Assembly (NCBI RefSeq): GCF_014649815.1
Contig: NZ_BMTT01000006.1
Span: forward strand, 285,206 to 349,205
Length of the DNA stretch: 64,000 nt
Source: Streptomyces mutabilis
GTDB taxonomy: Bacteria > Actinomycetota > Actinomycetes > Streptomycetales > Streptomycetaceae
Direction of reading: 5' to 3'
Under the pieces are notes generated by a model. It searched no databases. It was not told the origin of the DNA and saw only the letters and a program-made list of their open reading frames with translations. Each line of letters begins with the position of its first letter. The first letter of the stretch is position 1. Below, piece after piece: positions 33,381 to 42,131 of the stretch. The position numbers were made by a program, and so were the translations under genes.

Positions 33381-34583
33381 TCAGCGAGTGAGGGCGCCCA
33401 GCGCGGTGAGGAGGCGGTCCACGTCGCCCGCGTCGGTGTACGGCGCGAGTCCCACGCGCACGGCGCCCTCGTCGCCCAGGCCCAGCCGGCGCGAGGCCTC
33501 CAGGGCGTAGAAGGAACCGGCGGGCGCGTCGATCCCTCGCTCGGCGAGCTGCCGGTACACCTCGGCGGGGCGCAGGCCCGCCACGGTGAACAGCAGGGTC
33601 GGCGTGCGCCGGGAGGCCCTCGAGTGGACGGTGATCCCGCCGAGGTCCGCCAGACCCCGCTCGATCCGCTCGCGCAGCGGTTCCTCGTGGGCTTCGAGCG
33701 CCGCGAAGGAGGCCACCAGCCGGTCCCGGCGGCTGCCGCGCGCATCCGGTTCCAGAGCCGCCAGGAAGTCGACCGCGGCGCGGGCCCCGGCGAGCAACTC
33801 GTACGGCAGTGTGCCCAGCTCGAAGCGCTCCGGGACGGCGTCACTGGAGGGCAGCAGCTTGTCCGGCCGCAGGCCTTCCAGGAACTCGGGCCGCGCCGCC
33901 AGTACCCCCAGGTGCGGACCGAGGAACTTGTACGGCGAGCACACCAGCGTGTCCGCGCCCAGCGCCGCGAGGTCCACCGCGGCGTGCGAGGCGTAGTGCA
34001 CCGCGTCGACGTGCAGCAGCGCGCCGACACCGTGCGCGAGCCGGGCGACGGCAGGCAGGTCGGGCACGGTGCCGATCAGGTTGGACGCGGCGGTCACCGC
34101 GACCAGCCGGGTGCGCGGGGAGAGCACCGCCTCGATGTGCTCGGCGAGCAGCTCTCCGGTGGCCGGGTCGAAGTCGGCCCACCGCACGCTCGCGCCGACC
34201 GCCTCGGCCGCCTGCACCCAGGGCCGGATGTTGGAGTCGTGGTCGAGACGGGTGACGACCACCTCGTCGTCCGGCCCCCACGTTCTGGCGAGCGTCCGGG
34301 ACAGATCGTAGACGAGCTGGGTGGCGCTGCGGCCGAACACGATGCCGCGCGGGTCGGCGCCCAGTAGGTCGGCCAGCGCGCACCGGGCCTGCGCGACGAT
34401 GTCGTCCGCGTTGCGCTCGCCCTCGGTCGTGCGGCCCCGGTTGGCCAGCGGGTTGGCCAGCGCCTCGGCGACGGCGTCGATGACGGGCTGCGGGGTCTGC
34501 GTGCCGCCGGGGGCGTCGAAGCGGGCGGTGCCGGACTTCAGGGCGGGTATCCGCGCGCGGATGGCGTCGACGTCCAGGGCCAT
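33381..34583 (-). CDS. cysteine desulfurase-like (class V aminotransferase fold) PLP protein
   Basis: The 400-residue protein has the class V fold: RFDAPGGTQTPQPVIDAVAE at the N-terminus, GRSATQLVYDLSRTL (phosphate loop), VTRLDHDSNIRPW, LLHVDAVHYASHAAVDLAAL (ring-stacking Asp) and CSPYKFLGPHLGVL, where Lys binds PLP. The SNIRPW and HVDAVHY segments match the cysteine-desulfurase-like subgroup rather than IscS or SufS, and no scaffold genes are nearby. It may act on a selenocysteine- or cysteine-like amino acid, or have another beta-elimination role. It is convergent with the GH31 gene. Confidence 0.85.
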   Translation of the reverse strand: MALDVDAIRARIPALKSGTARFDAPGGTQTPQPVIDAVAEALANPLANRGRTTEGERNADDIVAQARCALADLLGADPRGIVFGRSATQLVYDLSRTLARTWGPDDEVVVTRLDHDSNIRPWVQAAEAVGASVRWADFDPATGELLAEHIEAVLSPRTRLVAVTAASNLIGTVPDLPAVARLAHGVGALLHVDAVHYASHAAVDLAALGADTLVCSPYKFLGPHLGVLAARPEFLEGLRPDKLLPSSDAVPERFELGTLPYELLAGARAAVDFLAALEPDARGSRRDRLVASFAALEAHEEPLRERIERGLADLGGITVHSRASRRTPTLLFTVAGLRPAEVYRQLAERGIDAPAGSFYALEASRRLGLGDEGAVRVGLAPYTDAGDVDRLLTALGALTR

Positions 34584-34666
34584 GTGTACTCCAACCGAAG
34601 GCGGGGTGGTCCCGGTTCATGATCGCAGCAGGGAGCAGATCGGGAAAGACGGCACAGGGCAAGTGG

Positions 34667-35731
34667 TCAGGAGTCCGCGGCGTGCGCCGGCTGCTTCTCG
34701 CGCCCACCGGGATGACGGTGCCGCCAGATCCAGAACACCGCGCAGGACAACAGCGCCCATCCGCCCAGCACCAGGAACGGGAAGAGGTGCTGATGCCCCT
34801 GGAAGTACACCGCCGTGTGCTGGGCGTTGACCGAGGCGCCGGGCGGCAGCCACTGGCCGATCGCCCCCAGCGGGGAGGGCAGCAGGGGCCAGGACACCGC
34901 GCCTCCGGACGAGGGATTGCCCAGGAGCACCATCAGGCCCCAGGTCGGCAGCATCGCCCAGCGTCCGAACAGGGTGTTGAACATGGTGAAGACCATGCCG
35001 GACGCGAACATGGTGAGAGCCAGGATCATCCACGACTCGACGAAGGGCAGGTCGAGCGCGTCCAGCAGCCAGTCCACCGTCGCGGCGATGGCGAACCCGC
35101 CGAGCAGCGCGTAGGCGGCGGTGAAGAGGATGCGTTCGAACGGGGTCAGGGACCGCGCGTGCACGCTCAGCTGCATCGCCCCGACGAAGCCGATGATGAC
35201 GGCGGCCAGTGAGACGTAGAAGATCGCCAGGCCGCGCGGGTCACCTTCCTGCAGGGGATTGATGTCCCGCACGGTGACCTGGACGCCGGTCTCCCTTCCC
35301 ACAGCCGGCGCCGTGTCGGCCAGCACTTGGGCGACCGAGGCGCCCGACGCGCTGGACAGGCTGAGCACGGCCGTCCGTCCGTCGTCACGGATCTCGAAGA
35401 GCCCGAAGACCTCCTGGTCCTCGATCGCCTCGTGCGCCTCGGCGCCGCTGTCGTAGGGGCGCATCCTCACCGAGGCGTTCAGTGCCGTCTCCAGACCGTC
35501 CAGGAAGTCCCGGCCGCGCGCCTCCTCGTACGAGCCCACCACCGCCGTGGGGATCGAGTGCGGTGTCGGGTCCGCCATCGAGTAGGTGTACGAACCCGCG
35601 AAGAGGCCCGCGGCGGCCGCGAGGATCAGCACCAGCACGGTGGCCGGCCAGAACGGCGACTGCCGGAACGTGGACCACCGCTGCCCGCGCGTCGGAGGCT
35701 GGGCATGGGCGCCGTGGGACATGTGGGCCAT
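34667..35731 (-). CDS. ABC-2/DUF3533-type membrane protein
   Basis: About 354 residues from ATG 35731 (MAHMSHGAHAQPP); an ATG at 35767 would add 12 residues. One helix lies near the N-terminus (PATVLVLILAAAAGLFAGSY). It is followed by an external domain of about 130 residues containing IPTAVVGSYEEARGRDFLDG, VRMRPYDSGAEAHEAI and VTVRDINPLQ, then five helices. This one-plus-five layout and the extracellular domain match DUF3533/YhgE-like exporters of unknown cargo. No ATPase gene is adjacent. The C-terminus is His/Arg-rich. Confidence 0.75.
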   Translation of the reverse strand: MAHMSHGAHAQPPTRGQRWSTFRQSPFWPATVLVLILAAAAGLFAGSYTYSMADPTPHSIPTAVVGSYEEARGRDFLDGLETALNASVRMRPYDSGAEAHEAIEDQEVFGLFEIRDDGRTAVLSLSSASGASVAQVLADTAPAVGRETGVQVTVRDINPLQEGDPRGLAIFYVSLAAVIIGFVGAMQLSVHARSLTPFERILFTAAYALLGGFAIAATVDWLLDALDLPFVESWMILALTMFASGMVFTMFNTLFGRWAMLPTWGLMVLLGNPSSGGAVSWPLLPSPLGAIGQWLPPGASVNAQHTAVYFQGHQHLFPFLVLGGWALLSCAVFWIWRHRHPGGREKQPAHAADS

Positions 35732-35839
35732 GGGCCGGACGTTTCCACAGAAGGGGCGAAAGGGCATCAGAAGGGCCCTCGCCCGGGGGTGTACGGAGGG
35801 TGACGGCGGTCCCCGACGGGGCCGCCGGCGTCGCGCGGA

Positions 35840-36042
35840 ACGGGCTCAGGCGTGCACCGGAGGCTGTCCACCAGGTGCTCGGCCACGAACCACGCCCGGA
35901 GTTCGTCGGTGCGCACGACATCGGAGACGAGGATGTCGTTGGTGCCGTCGTCGCCCATCTCTTGGGTGCGGGCGGCCGCGTCGTGGCAGTCGGCCAGGAT
36001 CAGCTCGTGCGCCTCCAGCAGCCGTGACAGCGTCGCCGGTAC
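35840..36042 (-). pseudogene. dps: C-terminal remnant of a Dps-type ferritin
   Basis: On the minus strand from about 36042 the sequence reads VPATLSRLLEAHELILADCH, then AARTQEMGDDGTNDILVSDV and DELRAWFVAEHLVDS. This is the last two helices of Dps proteins (x-x-H-E-x-I-I, x-D-G-T-N-D-x-x-V-S-D-V, W-F-x-x-E-H-L-V). The first 100 or so residues with the ferroxidase site are missing, and the frame then runs into unrelated sequence. A truncated, non-functional relic. Confidence 0.75.
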
Positions 36043-36130
36043 TCCTCGACACCGTCCGGCGGGCCCGCCGACGCCGGGGGGTTGTCCGGACATTCGCCTT
36101 CCGCTTAGGGTCTGCCGCAGGGCCAGCAGT

Positions 36131-36142
36131 GCAAGCGCTTTC
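36131..36142. promoter_or_regulatory. LacI-type operator ahead of the Gfo/DUF6807 operon
   Basis: GCAAGCGCTTTC contains the perfect 8-bp palindrome AAGCGCTT (36133-36140), like CcpA/LacI-family sites. It lies about 50 bp before the first gene of the operon. No LacI gene is adjacent, so the regulator is elsewhere. Confidence 0.5.
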
Positions 36143-36188
36143 TAGCGGCGCGCGTGCCCGTCGTGCGCCGGCGTCCGAGGAGGACCGC

Positions 36189-37304
36189 ATGTCCCCACGT
36201 CCCGCCCGCCGCCGCGTCGCCGTGGTCGGTACCGGTGCCATCGTCACCGGCAGCCACCTGCCCGCCCTCAGAGCCCACGCCGACCGCACGGAACTGGTCG
36301 CCGCCGTGGACGTGGACCCGGCACGGCTCGACGCCTTCCGCGCGGAGGCCGGCGCGGACGTCGCCGGATACACGTCGACGGGTGACATGCTGGACGCCGT
36401 ACGCCCAGACCTCGTCCTGATCGGCACGCCGCCGTCCCTGCACCGGGAGCAGACGGTGGCCGCGCTCAAGGCGGGCGCCTGGGTGCTGTGCGAGAAGCCG
36501 CTGTGCCTCTCCCTCGCCGAGTACGACGACATCGCGGCGGCCGAGGAGGCGTCGGGGGCGTACGCGTCCGTCGTCTTCCAGCACCGGTACGGCTCGGGTG
36601 CCGCGCACGCCCGTCACCTGCTCGCGAGCGGCGAGCTGGGCGCCCCGCTGGTCGCCCACTGCCAGACCACCTGGCACCGCGACGCCGCCTACTACGCCGT
36701 CCCCTGGCGCGGACGCTGGTCCACCGAGGGCGGCGGCCCGACCATGGGCCACGGCATCCACCAGTACGACCTGCTGCTGCACCTGCTCGGCCCCTGGTCC
36801 GAAGTGCGGGCCATGGCCTCGCGCCTGGTCCACGACACCGAGAGCGAGGACGTCTCCACCGCCCTGGTGCGGTTCGAGAACGGCGCTCTCGCCACCGTCG
36901 TCAACAGCGTCCTGTCCCCGGACGAGGTCAGCCGCGTCCGCGTCGACTGCGCCGACGCCACGGTCGAGCTGACCCACATGTACGGGCACCGCAACGACGA
37001 CTGGACCTACACCCCGGCCCGCCACGTCGCCCCCGAGCGCGCCGCCGCCTGGCGCACCCCGGCGGCGGACGTGCCCAGCTCGCACACCGCCCAGCTCGGC
37101 GCCGTGCTGGACGCCTGGGACGCGGGCGCGAGGCCACCCGGCAGCGGTCCGGACGCCCGCGCCACACTGGAGTTCGCCGCCGCCCTCTACAAGGCGGCGT
37201 TCACCGGACGGCCGGTCCTCGCGGGCGAGATCGCGTCCGGCGACCCCTTCCACACCGCCATGCACGGCGGCCACCCCGACTGGGCCCCCGAGGAGCGCGC
37301 ATGA
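36189..37304 (+). CDS. Gfo/Idh/MocA family oxidoreductase
   Basis: The 371-residue protein starts with a Rossmann domain (RRVAVVGTGAIVTGSHLPAL, then VAAVDVDPARLDAF) and has the family signature CEKPLCLSLAEYDDI with the catalytic Lys. The C-terminal domain includes HRDAAYYAVPWRGRW and GGGPTMGHGIHQYDLLLHLL, with the substrate His pair. These enzymes oxidise or reduce sugars, inositols or their acids with NAD(P). GAGGAGGACC precedes ATG 36189. It is the first gene of a seven-gene unit; its stop overlaps the next start as ATGA. Confidence 0.9.
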   Translation: MSPRPARRRVAVVGTGAIVTGSHLPALRAHADRTELVAAVDVDPARLDAFRAEAGADVAGYTSTGDMLDAVRPDLVLIGTPPSLHREQTVAALKAGAWVLCEKPLCLSLAEYDDIAAAEEASGAYASVVFQHRYGSGAAHARHLLASGELGAPLVAHCQTTWHRDAAYYAVPWRGRWSTEGGGPTMGHGIHQYDLLLHLLGPWSEVRAMASRLVHDTESEDVSTALVRFENGALATVVNSVLSPDEVSRVRVDCADATVELTHMYGHRNDDWTYTPARHVAPERAAAWRTPAADVPSSHTAQLGAVLDAWDAGARPPGSGPDARATLEFAAALYKAAFTGRPVLAGEIASGDPFHTAMHGGHPDWAPEERA

Positions 37305-38230
37305 GCAACCTGACGGTCACCCACACCCACGGCGACCACATCGCCGTCACCGCCGCCGGCGGCACCGAGATCCTCCGCTACGTCTACCGTCCCGACCCGG
37401 ACGCCTTCGAGTCCCGCAAGCCCTACGCCCACCCGGTGCGGACCCTCGCCGGACGCACGGTGACCGGCTACCGTCCCAGCGACCACCGCTGGCACAAGGG
37501 CCTGCAGATGACGGCCAGTCACCTCTCCGGCCAGAACTTCTGGGGCGGCAACTCCTACGTGCACGGCGAGGGTTACCTGCCGCTGCCCGAACGCGTCGGC
37601 TCGATGCGGCACGACGGCTTCCCCCACTTCACGGTCGAGGACGACCGGCTCGCGCTCACCGAGCACCTCACCTGGGTCGAGAACGGCGGCGCCGAGTGGG
37701 CCCGCGAGGAGCGCGGCCTGACCCTCCACTCGGTCGACGAGGAGGCCGGCGCCTGGACCCTTGACTGGTCGATCCGCCTCACCAACACCCGCGCCGAACC
37801 GCTGGCGTTCGGTTCCCCGACCACCGCGGGCCGGGAGTTGGCCGGGTACACGGGCCTCCAGTGGCGCGGCCCCCGCGACTCCACCGGCGGCACCGCCTTC
37901 GCCCCGGACACCGACGCGGACGCCGGGAAGCTGATGGGCGCCCAGGGCCCCTGGCTCGCCTTCACCACCGAGCACGACGACGTCGACGCCCACTCCACGC
38001 TCGTCTTCGCCCACGCGCCCGAGAACCTCGACGAGACGCGGGCGATCCACCCCTCGCACTGGTTCGTGCGCGCCGAGCCCATCCCGACCGTGGCGTTCTC
38101 CTGGGCGTTCTTCGAGGAGTTCGAACTGCCCCCGGGCGAGTCCTTCGCCTACCGCTACCGCATCGTGGTCGCCGACGGCGCCTGGGACCGGGACCGGGTC
38201 GGAACGTACCTGGAAGGACTGCCGTGGTGA
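37301..38230 (+). CDS. DUF6807 (PmoA-like) family protein
   Basis: A 309-residue protein of the family once named after particulate methane monooxygenase (PmoA) but unrelated to it in function. It has ILRYVYRPDPDAFESRKPYA, then HPVRTLAGRTVTGYRPSDHR, WHKGLQM, FWGGNSYV and a C-terminal HPSHWFVRAEPIPTVAFSWA. The conserved His, Asp and Arg residues in RPSDHRWHKG suggest a carbohydrate-binding or metal site. Members are regularly found with Gfo/Idh/MocA enzymes, as here. ATG overlap with the previous stop (ATGA) and GTG overlap with the next gene show tight coupling. Function unknown. Confidence 0.85.
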   Translation: MSNLTVTHTHGDHIAVTAAGGTEILRYVYRPDPDAFESRKPYAHPVRTLAGRTVTGYRPSDHRWHKGLQMTASHLSGQNFWGGNSYVHGEGYLPLPERVGSMRHDGFPHFTVEDDRLALTEHLTWVENGGAEWAREERGLTLHSVDEEAGAWTLDWSIRLTNTRAEPLAFGSPTTAGRELAGYTGLQWRGPRDSTGGTAFAPDTDADAGKLMGAQGPWLAFTTEHDDVDAHSTLVFAHAPENLDETRAIHPSHWFVRAEPIPTVAFSWAFFEEFELPPGESFAYRYRIVVADGAWDRDRVGTYLEGLPW

Positions 38231-38985
38231 GCGGTTTCGAGGCCGGGCTGCCCCACCCCCTGCCCGGCGCCGTCGGCCTCTCCCACCTGAGCGCCTACGA
38301 CTGGGAGGCGGCCGACGGCGTATGCGGCGGCAGCCCGCACCTGCACCTGGTCTGCACCGAGGCGTACGTCGTCACCGGCGGACGCGGCGCGGTGCAGACG
38401 CTGAGCCCCGACGGCTACCGGGACATCCCGTTGGAGCCCGGCTCGGTCGCCTGGTTCACGCCGGGGACCGTGCACCGCATGGTGCAGGGCGGCGGCCTGC
38501 GCATCACCGTGCTGATGCAGAACAGCGGCCTTCCCGAAGCCGGGGACGCCGTCTTCACCTTCCCGCCCGAGGTACTGGCCGACCCGGAGGCGTACGCCGC
38601 GGCGGCCACGCTCCCGCCGGGCGCCGGACCGGAGACGGAGGCGGCGGCGCGGCGCCGCAGGGACCTCGCCGTCGAGGGCTACCTGGTGCTGCGCGAGGCG
38701 CTGGCCGCCGGGGACGCCGGGCCCTACCGGGAGTTCCAGCGTGCCGCCGCCCGCCTGGTGCGAAACAAGGTGCCCGGCTGGCGCGAGCTGTGGCGGACCG
38801 GCGCGTTGGCCGCCGCCGAGCGCACCGGCGCCCAGCTCGACGCGCTCGCCGACGGCGACCCGGCGTACCTCGCCGGCGCCACCGCGTACGAGACGGCACC
38901 CACCAGGCTCGGCGGCTACGGCATGTGCGGTCGCCGGGACGAGTACGCGCTGCCGGGGACGACGCTGCCGTACCGGGGGGAGTAG
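38227..38985 (+). CDS. cupin-domain protein
   Basis: About 252 residues. A single cupin barrel fills the first half: GGSPHLHLVCTEAYVVTGG (metal His and Glu positions) and PLEPGSVAWFTPGTVHRMV (the second motif, PG...P..VH). The second half is helical, with EGYLVLREALAAGD and KVPGWRELWRTGALAAAERT, and is not a second cupin. It may be a sugar isomerase, lyase or sensor working with the DUF6807 and dehydrogenase partners. The start is GTG 38227, overlapping the upstream TGA; GTG 38224 is equally possible. Confidence 0.82.
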   Translation: MSGFEAGLPHPLPGAVGLSHLSAYDWEAADGVCGGSPHLHLVCTEAYVVTGGRGAVQTLSPDGYRDIPLEPGSVAWFTPGTVHRMVQGGGLRITVLMQNSGLPEAGDAVFTFPPEVLADPEAYAAAATLPPGAGPETEAAARRRRDLAVEGYLVLREALAAGDAGPYREFQRAAARLVRNKVPGWRELWRTGALAAAERTGAQLDALADGDPAYLAGATAYETAPTRLGGYGMCGRRDEYALPGTTLPYRGE

Positions 38986-39046
38986 CACACACCGGAAGGC
39001 AGGGGAGGCAAGCAACCGACCGAGGAGAGGAAGAGGTGACCTCGGC

Positions 39047-40330
39047 ATGCCCGGACACCGGACGAAAACATTCCGGACGTCGGCCGCGGCGCTCGCCCTG
39101 TGCGCGCTGCTGGCCGGCTGCTCAGGCTCGGCCGAGTCGGCCGACGGCGGCAAGGTCGTGCTGCGCTACACGTGGTGGGGCAACCCCGACCGCGCCGAAC
39201 GCACGGAGCGGGCCGTCGCCCTGTTCGAGGAACGCCACCCGGACATTGAGGTGCGCACCTCGTTCTCCGGCTACGACGCCTACAAGCAGAAGCTCGCCAC
39301 CCAGGCCGCGGGCGGCGACGCCCCCGACGTGATGCAGCTCGACTACCGCCAGATCGACCAGTACGCCTCCGGCGGCGTCCTGCTCGACCTCGCTCAGCAG
39401 CGGGACGCCCTGCGCACCTCGGCCATCGACCCGGGGCTGCTCGCCACCGGCCGGGTGGACGGTACCCAGTACGCCGTCCCGCAGGGCCGTGGCACCGAGA
39501 CGGTCGTCTACGACGTCGCCGCGTGGAAGGCCTCCGGGGTGCCGCTGCCGCGCGAGGGCTGGAGCTGGGACGAGTGGGCCGACGCCATGCGCGCACTGGC
39601 CCGGAAGACCGGCCGGCCCGGCTCCGTCGACCCGGGCCAGAGCGAGGACGCCTTCGAGGTGTGGCTGCGCGGACAGGGCAAGTCCCTCTACACCGGGGAC
39701 GGCGGGCTGGGCTTCACGGTCGACGACCTGACCCGCTGGTGGACCTTCACCGACGTCCTGCGCCGCGAGGGCGCCGTGTCGCCCGCCGAGCAGACCACCC
39801 AGCTCGACGGCTCCGTCGAGAACACCCCGCTCGGGCGCGGCACGGCCGTCTCCGACTTCAACTGGGACGCCCCGGCCAGTGGTTACGCCGCGCTGATCGA
39901 GGGCGGCGTCGCGCTCGGCCCGATGCCGTCCGGCGCGGACGGTACACCCGGCCAGTACTTCAAGCCGTCGATGTTCCTCGGAGTCTCCGCCGACTCCCCG
40001 CACGCCGACGCGGCGGCCAGGCTGGTGGACTTCATGATCAACGATGCCCTGGCGGGCGACATCCTCGGCGCCACCCGGGGCATCCCCGTCAACGAGACCG
40101 TCCGCAAGCGGACCGAGCCCCTCCTGACCGGCTTCGACCGCACGATCGCCGACTTCCAGGACTCCCTGGAAGGCGCGCTCGAGGACCCGCCGCAGGCACC
40201 GCCCTCGGGGGACAACGCCCTGCAGACCACGTTCGCACGGGACTACGACCAGGTCTCCTACGAGCGCATGTCGCCGCGCGAGGCGGCGGAGGACTACGTC
40301 ACCGAGGCGAAGGCGGAGCTGAGGTCATGA
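39047..40330 (+). CDS. extracellular sugar-binding lipoprotein
   Basis: 427 residues with a signal peptide and lipobox LLAGC (AAALALCALLAGCSGS). The mature part has TWWGNPDRAERTERAVALFE, EVRTSFSGYDAYKQKLATQA, DAPDVMQLDYRQIDQYASGG and YAVPQGRGTETVVYD, all typical of group 1 oligosaccharide-binding proteins. It should feed the two permeases encoded downstream. A purine-rich GAGGAGAGGAAGAGG lies 10 nt before ATG 39047. A 61-bp gap separates it from the cupin gene; its stop overlaps the next start (ATGA). Confidence 0.92.
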   Translation: MPGHRTKTFRTSAAALALCALLAGCSGSAESADGGKVVLRYTWWGNPDRAERTERAVALFEERHPDIEVRTSFSGYDAYKQKLATQAAGGDAPDVMQLDYRQIDQYASGGVLLDLAQQRDALRTSAIDPGLLATGRVDGTQYAVPQGRGTETVVYDVAAWKASGVPLPREGWSWDEWADAMRALARKTGRPGSVDPGQSEDAFEVWLRGQGKSLYTGDGGLGFTVDDLTRWWTFTDVLRREGAVSPAEQTTQLDGSVENTPLGRGTAVSDFNWDAPASGYAALIEGGVALGPMPSGADGTPGQYFKPSMFLGVSADSPHADAAARLVDFMINDALAGDILGATRGIPVNETVRKRTEPLLTGFDRTIADFQDSLEGALEDPPQAPPSGDNALQTTFARDYDQVSYERMSPREAAEDYVTEAKAELRS

Positions 40331-41274
40331 CCACCACCGACGTCCCCGCGGCCCCCGACCGCCGGGCCCGCACACCGGGCGGCGCCACCGAGCGCCGTCC
40401 CCGCCGACGGCGCGAGGGCGCCGCCTGGGTGTTCCTGTCGCCCTGGGTGCTCGGCGCGACCGTCCTCACGTTGCTGCCCATGGCGGTCTCCCTGTACCTG
40501 TCCTTCACCGACTACAACCTCTTCGACCCGCCGCGCTGGGTGGGCCTGCGCAACTACACCCAGATGTTCACCGAGGACCCGCGCTACTGGCGCTCGGTCC
40601 GCACGACCCTGCTCTACGTAGCCCTCGCCGTGCCGCTGCAACTCGCGCTCGCCCTCCTCGTCGCCCTCGCGCTGAAGTCCGTCAAGCGCGGCAAGGGCTT
40701 CTACCGCTCCGCCTTCTACGCTCCCTCGCTGCTGGGCGCGTCGATGTCCATCGCCCTGGTCTGGCGGGCGGTCTTCAACGACGGCGGCACGGTGGACAAC
40801 CTGCTCGGCACCGGCGGCTGGGTGAACCGTCCCGGCTGGTCCCTGCTGGCCGTCGCGCTGCTGACGGTCTGGCAGTTCGGCGCGCCCATGGTCATCTTCC
40901 TGGCCGGCCTCCAGCAGATCCCACCCGAGCTGTACGAGGCGGCGGCCGTGGACGGCGCCGGCAAGTGGCGGCAGTTCGTGTCCGTCACGCTGCCGATGCT
41001 GTCACCGGTGCTCTTCTTCAACCTCGTGCTCCAGACCATCCAGGCCTTCCAGGTCTTCACCCCCGCCTTCGCCGTCAGCGCGGGCAAGGGCGGCCCCGCC
41101 GACTCCACCCTCGTCTACACCCTCTACCTCTACGACCGCGGCTTCGTCGCCTCCCACATGGGCTACGCCTCCGCCATGGCCTGGGTGCTGCTGCTCGCCA
41201 TCGGCGCCGTCACGGCGGTGCTGTTCCGCACGTCGCGCTCCTGGGTCTTCTACGCCTCCGAGGGGGACCGATGA
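40327..41274 (+). CDS. sugar ABC transporter permease (MalF-like)
   Basis: A 315-residue CUT1 permease: a basic Arg-rich N-terminus, then six membrane helices starting with AAWVFLSPWVLGATVLTLLP. The EAA loop is IPPELYEAAAVDGAGKWRQF. YNLFDPPRWVGLRNYTQMF is the usual first external loop. It starts by ATGA overlap with the binding-protein stop and overlaps the next permease start. Confidence 0.93.
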   Translation: MTTTDVPAAPDRRARTPGGATERRPRRRREGAAWVFLSPWVLGATVLTLLPMAVSLYLSFTDYNLFDPPRWVGLRNYTQMFTEDPRYWRSVRTTLLYVALAVPLQLALALLVALALKSVKRGKGFYRSAFYAPSLLGASMSIALVWRAVFNDGGTVDNLLGTGGWVNRPGWSLLAVALLTVWQFGAPMVIFLAGLQQIPPELYEAAAVDGAGKWRQFVSVTLPMLSPVLFFNLVLQTIQAFQVFTPAFAVSAGKGGPADSTLVYTLYLYDRGFVASHMGYASAMAWVLLLAIGAVTAVLFRTSRSWVFYASEGDR

Positions 41275-42131
41275 CCTCGCTCACCGTCGCTCGCAAGCCC
41301 GTCCGGTGGCGCCGGGTCGCCCTGCACGCAGGCTGTCTGGCCGCCCTGCTGGTCATGCTGTACCCGCTGGCCTGGCTGCTGGCCACCTCGCTCAAGCCCG
41401 CCGACGAGGTCATCGCGAGCCTGAACCTGCTGCCCAGCCGTCTGGAGTGGTCCAACTACTCCACCGCCCTGGAGGGCGTCAACGACGTGTCGGTGTGGCG
41501 GCTGCTCGGCAACTCGCTGCTGATCGCGGGTGGCGCGGTCCTCGGCAACGTCCTCAGCTGTTCCCTCGCCGCCTACGCCTTCGCACGCCTCAGGTTCCGG
41601 CTGCGCGGCCCGCTGTTCGCGTTCATGATCGCGACGATCATGCTGCCGCACCACGCGGTGCTGATCCCGCAGTACATCGTCTTCAACCAGCTCGGCCTGG
41701 TGAACACCTACTGGCCGCTGATCCTGCCCAAGTTCCTCGCCACGGAGGCGTTCTTCGTCTTCCTCATCGTGCAGTTCATGCGGGGACTGCCGCGCGAGCT
41801 GGAGGAGGCGGCCCGCATCGACGGCTGCGGCCCCTTCCGCAGCTTCTTCAGCGTCGTGCTGCCGCTGACCCGGCCGGCCCTCATCACCACGGCCATCTTC
41901 ACCTTCATCTGGACCTGGAACGACTTCTTCACCCAGCTCATCTACCTCTTCGACCCGGACAAGTTCACGCTGACGCTCGCCCTGCGGTCGTTCGTGGACG
42001 CCTCCAGCACCTCGGCATTCGGGCCGATGTTCGCCATGTCGGTGATCGCGCTGCTGCCGATCGTGCTGTTCTTCCTCGCCTTCCAGCGGTTCCTGGTGGA
42101 GGGCATGGCCAGCTCCGGACTCAAGGGGTGA
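41271..42131 (+). CDS. carbohydrate ABC transporter permease (MalG-like)
   Basis: 286 residues, six helices, with first helix LAALLVMLYPLAWLLATSLK and EAA loop LPRELEEAARIDGCGPFRSF. The ending QRFLVEGMASSGLKG is the standard MalG-type C-terminus. It partners the preceding permease. Start and stop both overlap neighbours by 4 bp. As in the 26-33 kb locus, no ATPase gene is present. Confidence 0.93.
   Translation: MTSLTVARKPVRWRRVALHAGCLAALLVMLYPLAWLLATSLKPADEVIASLNLLPSRLEWSNYSTALEGVNDVSVWRLLGNSLLIAGGAVLGNVLSCSLAAYAFARLRFRLRGPLFAFMIATIMLPHHAVLIPQYIVFNQLGLVNTYWPLILPKFLATEAFFVFLIVQFMRGLPRELEEAARIDGCGPFRSFFSVVLPLTRPALITTAIFTFIWTWNDFFTQLIYLFDPDKFTLTLALRSFVDASSTSAFGPMFAMSVIALLPIVLFFLAFQRFLVEGMASSGLKG

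Noticed and set aside
37301-38230. Naming the DUF6807 protein as a methane monooxygenase subunit (PmoA)
   Set aside because: The old family label is misleading: no membrane helices or copper ligands of particulate methane monooxygenase are present, and the context is sugar catabolism.
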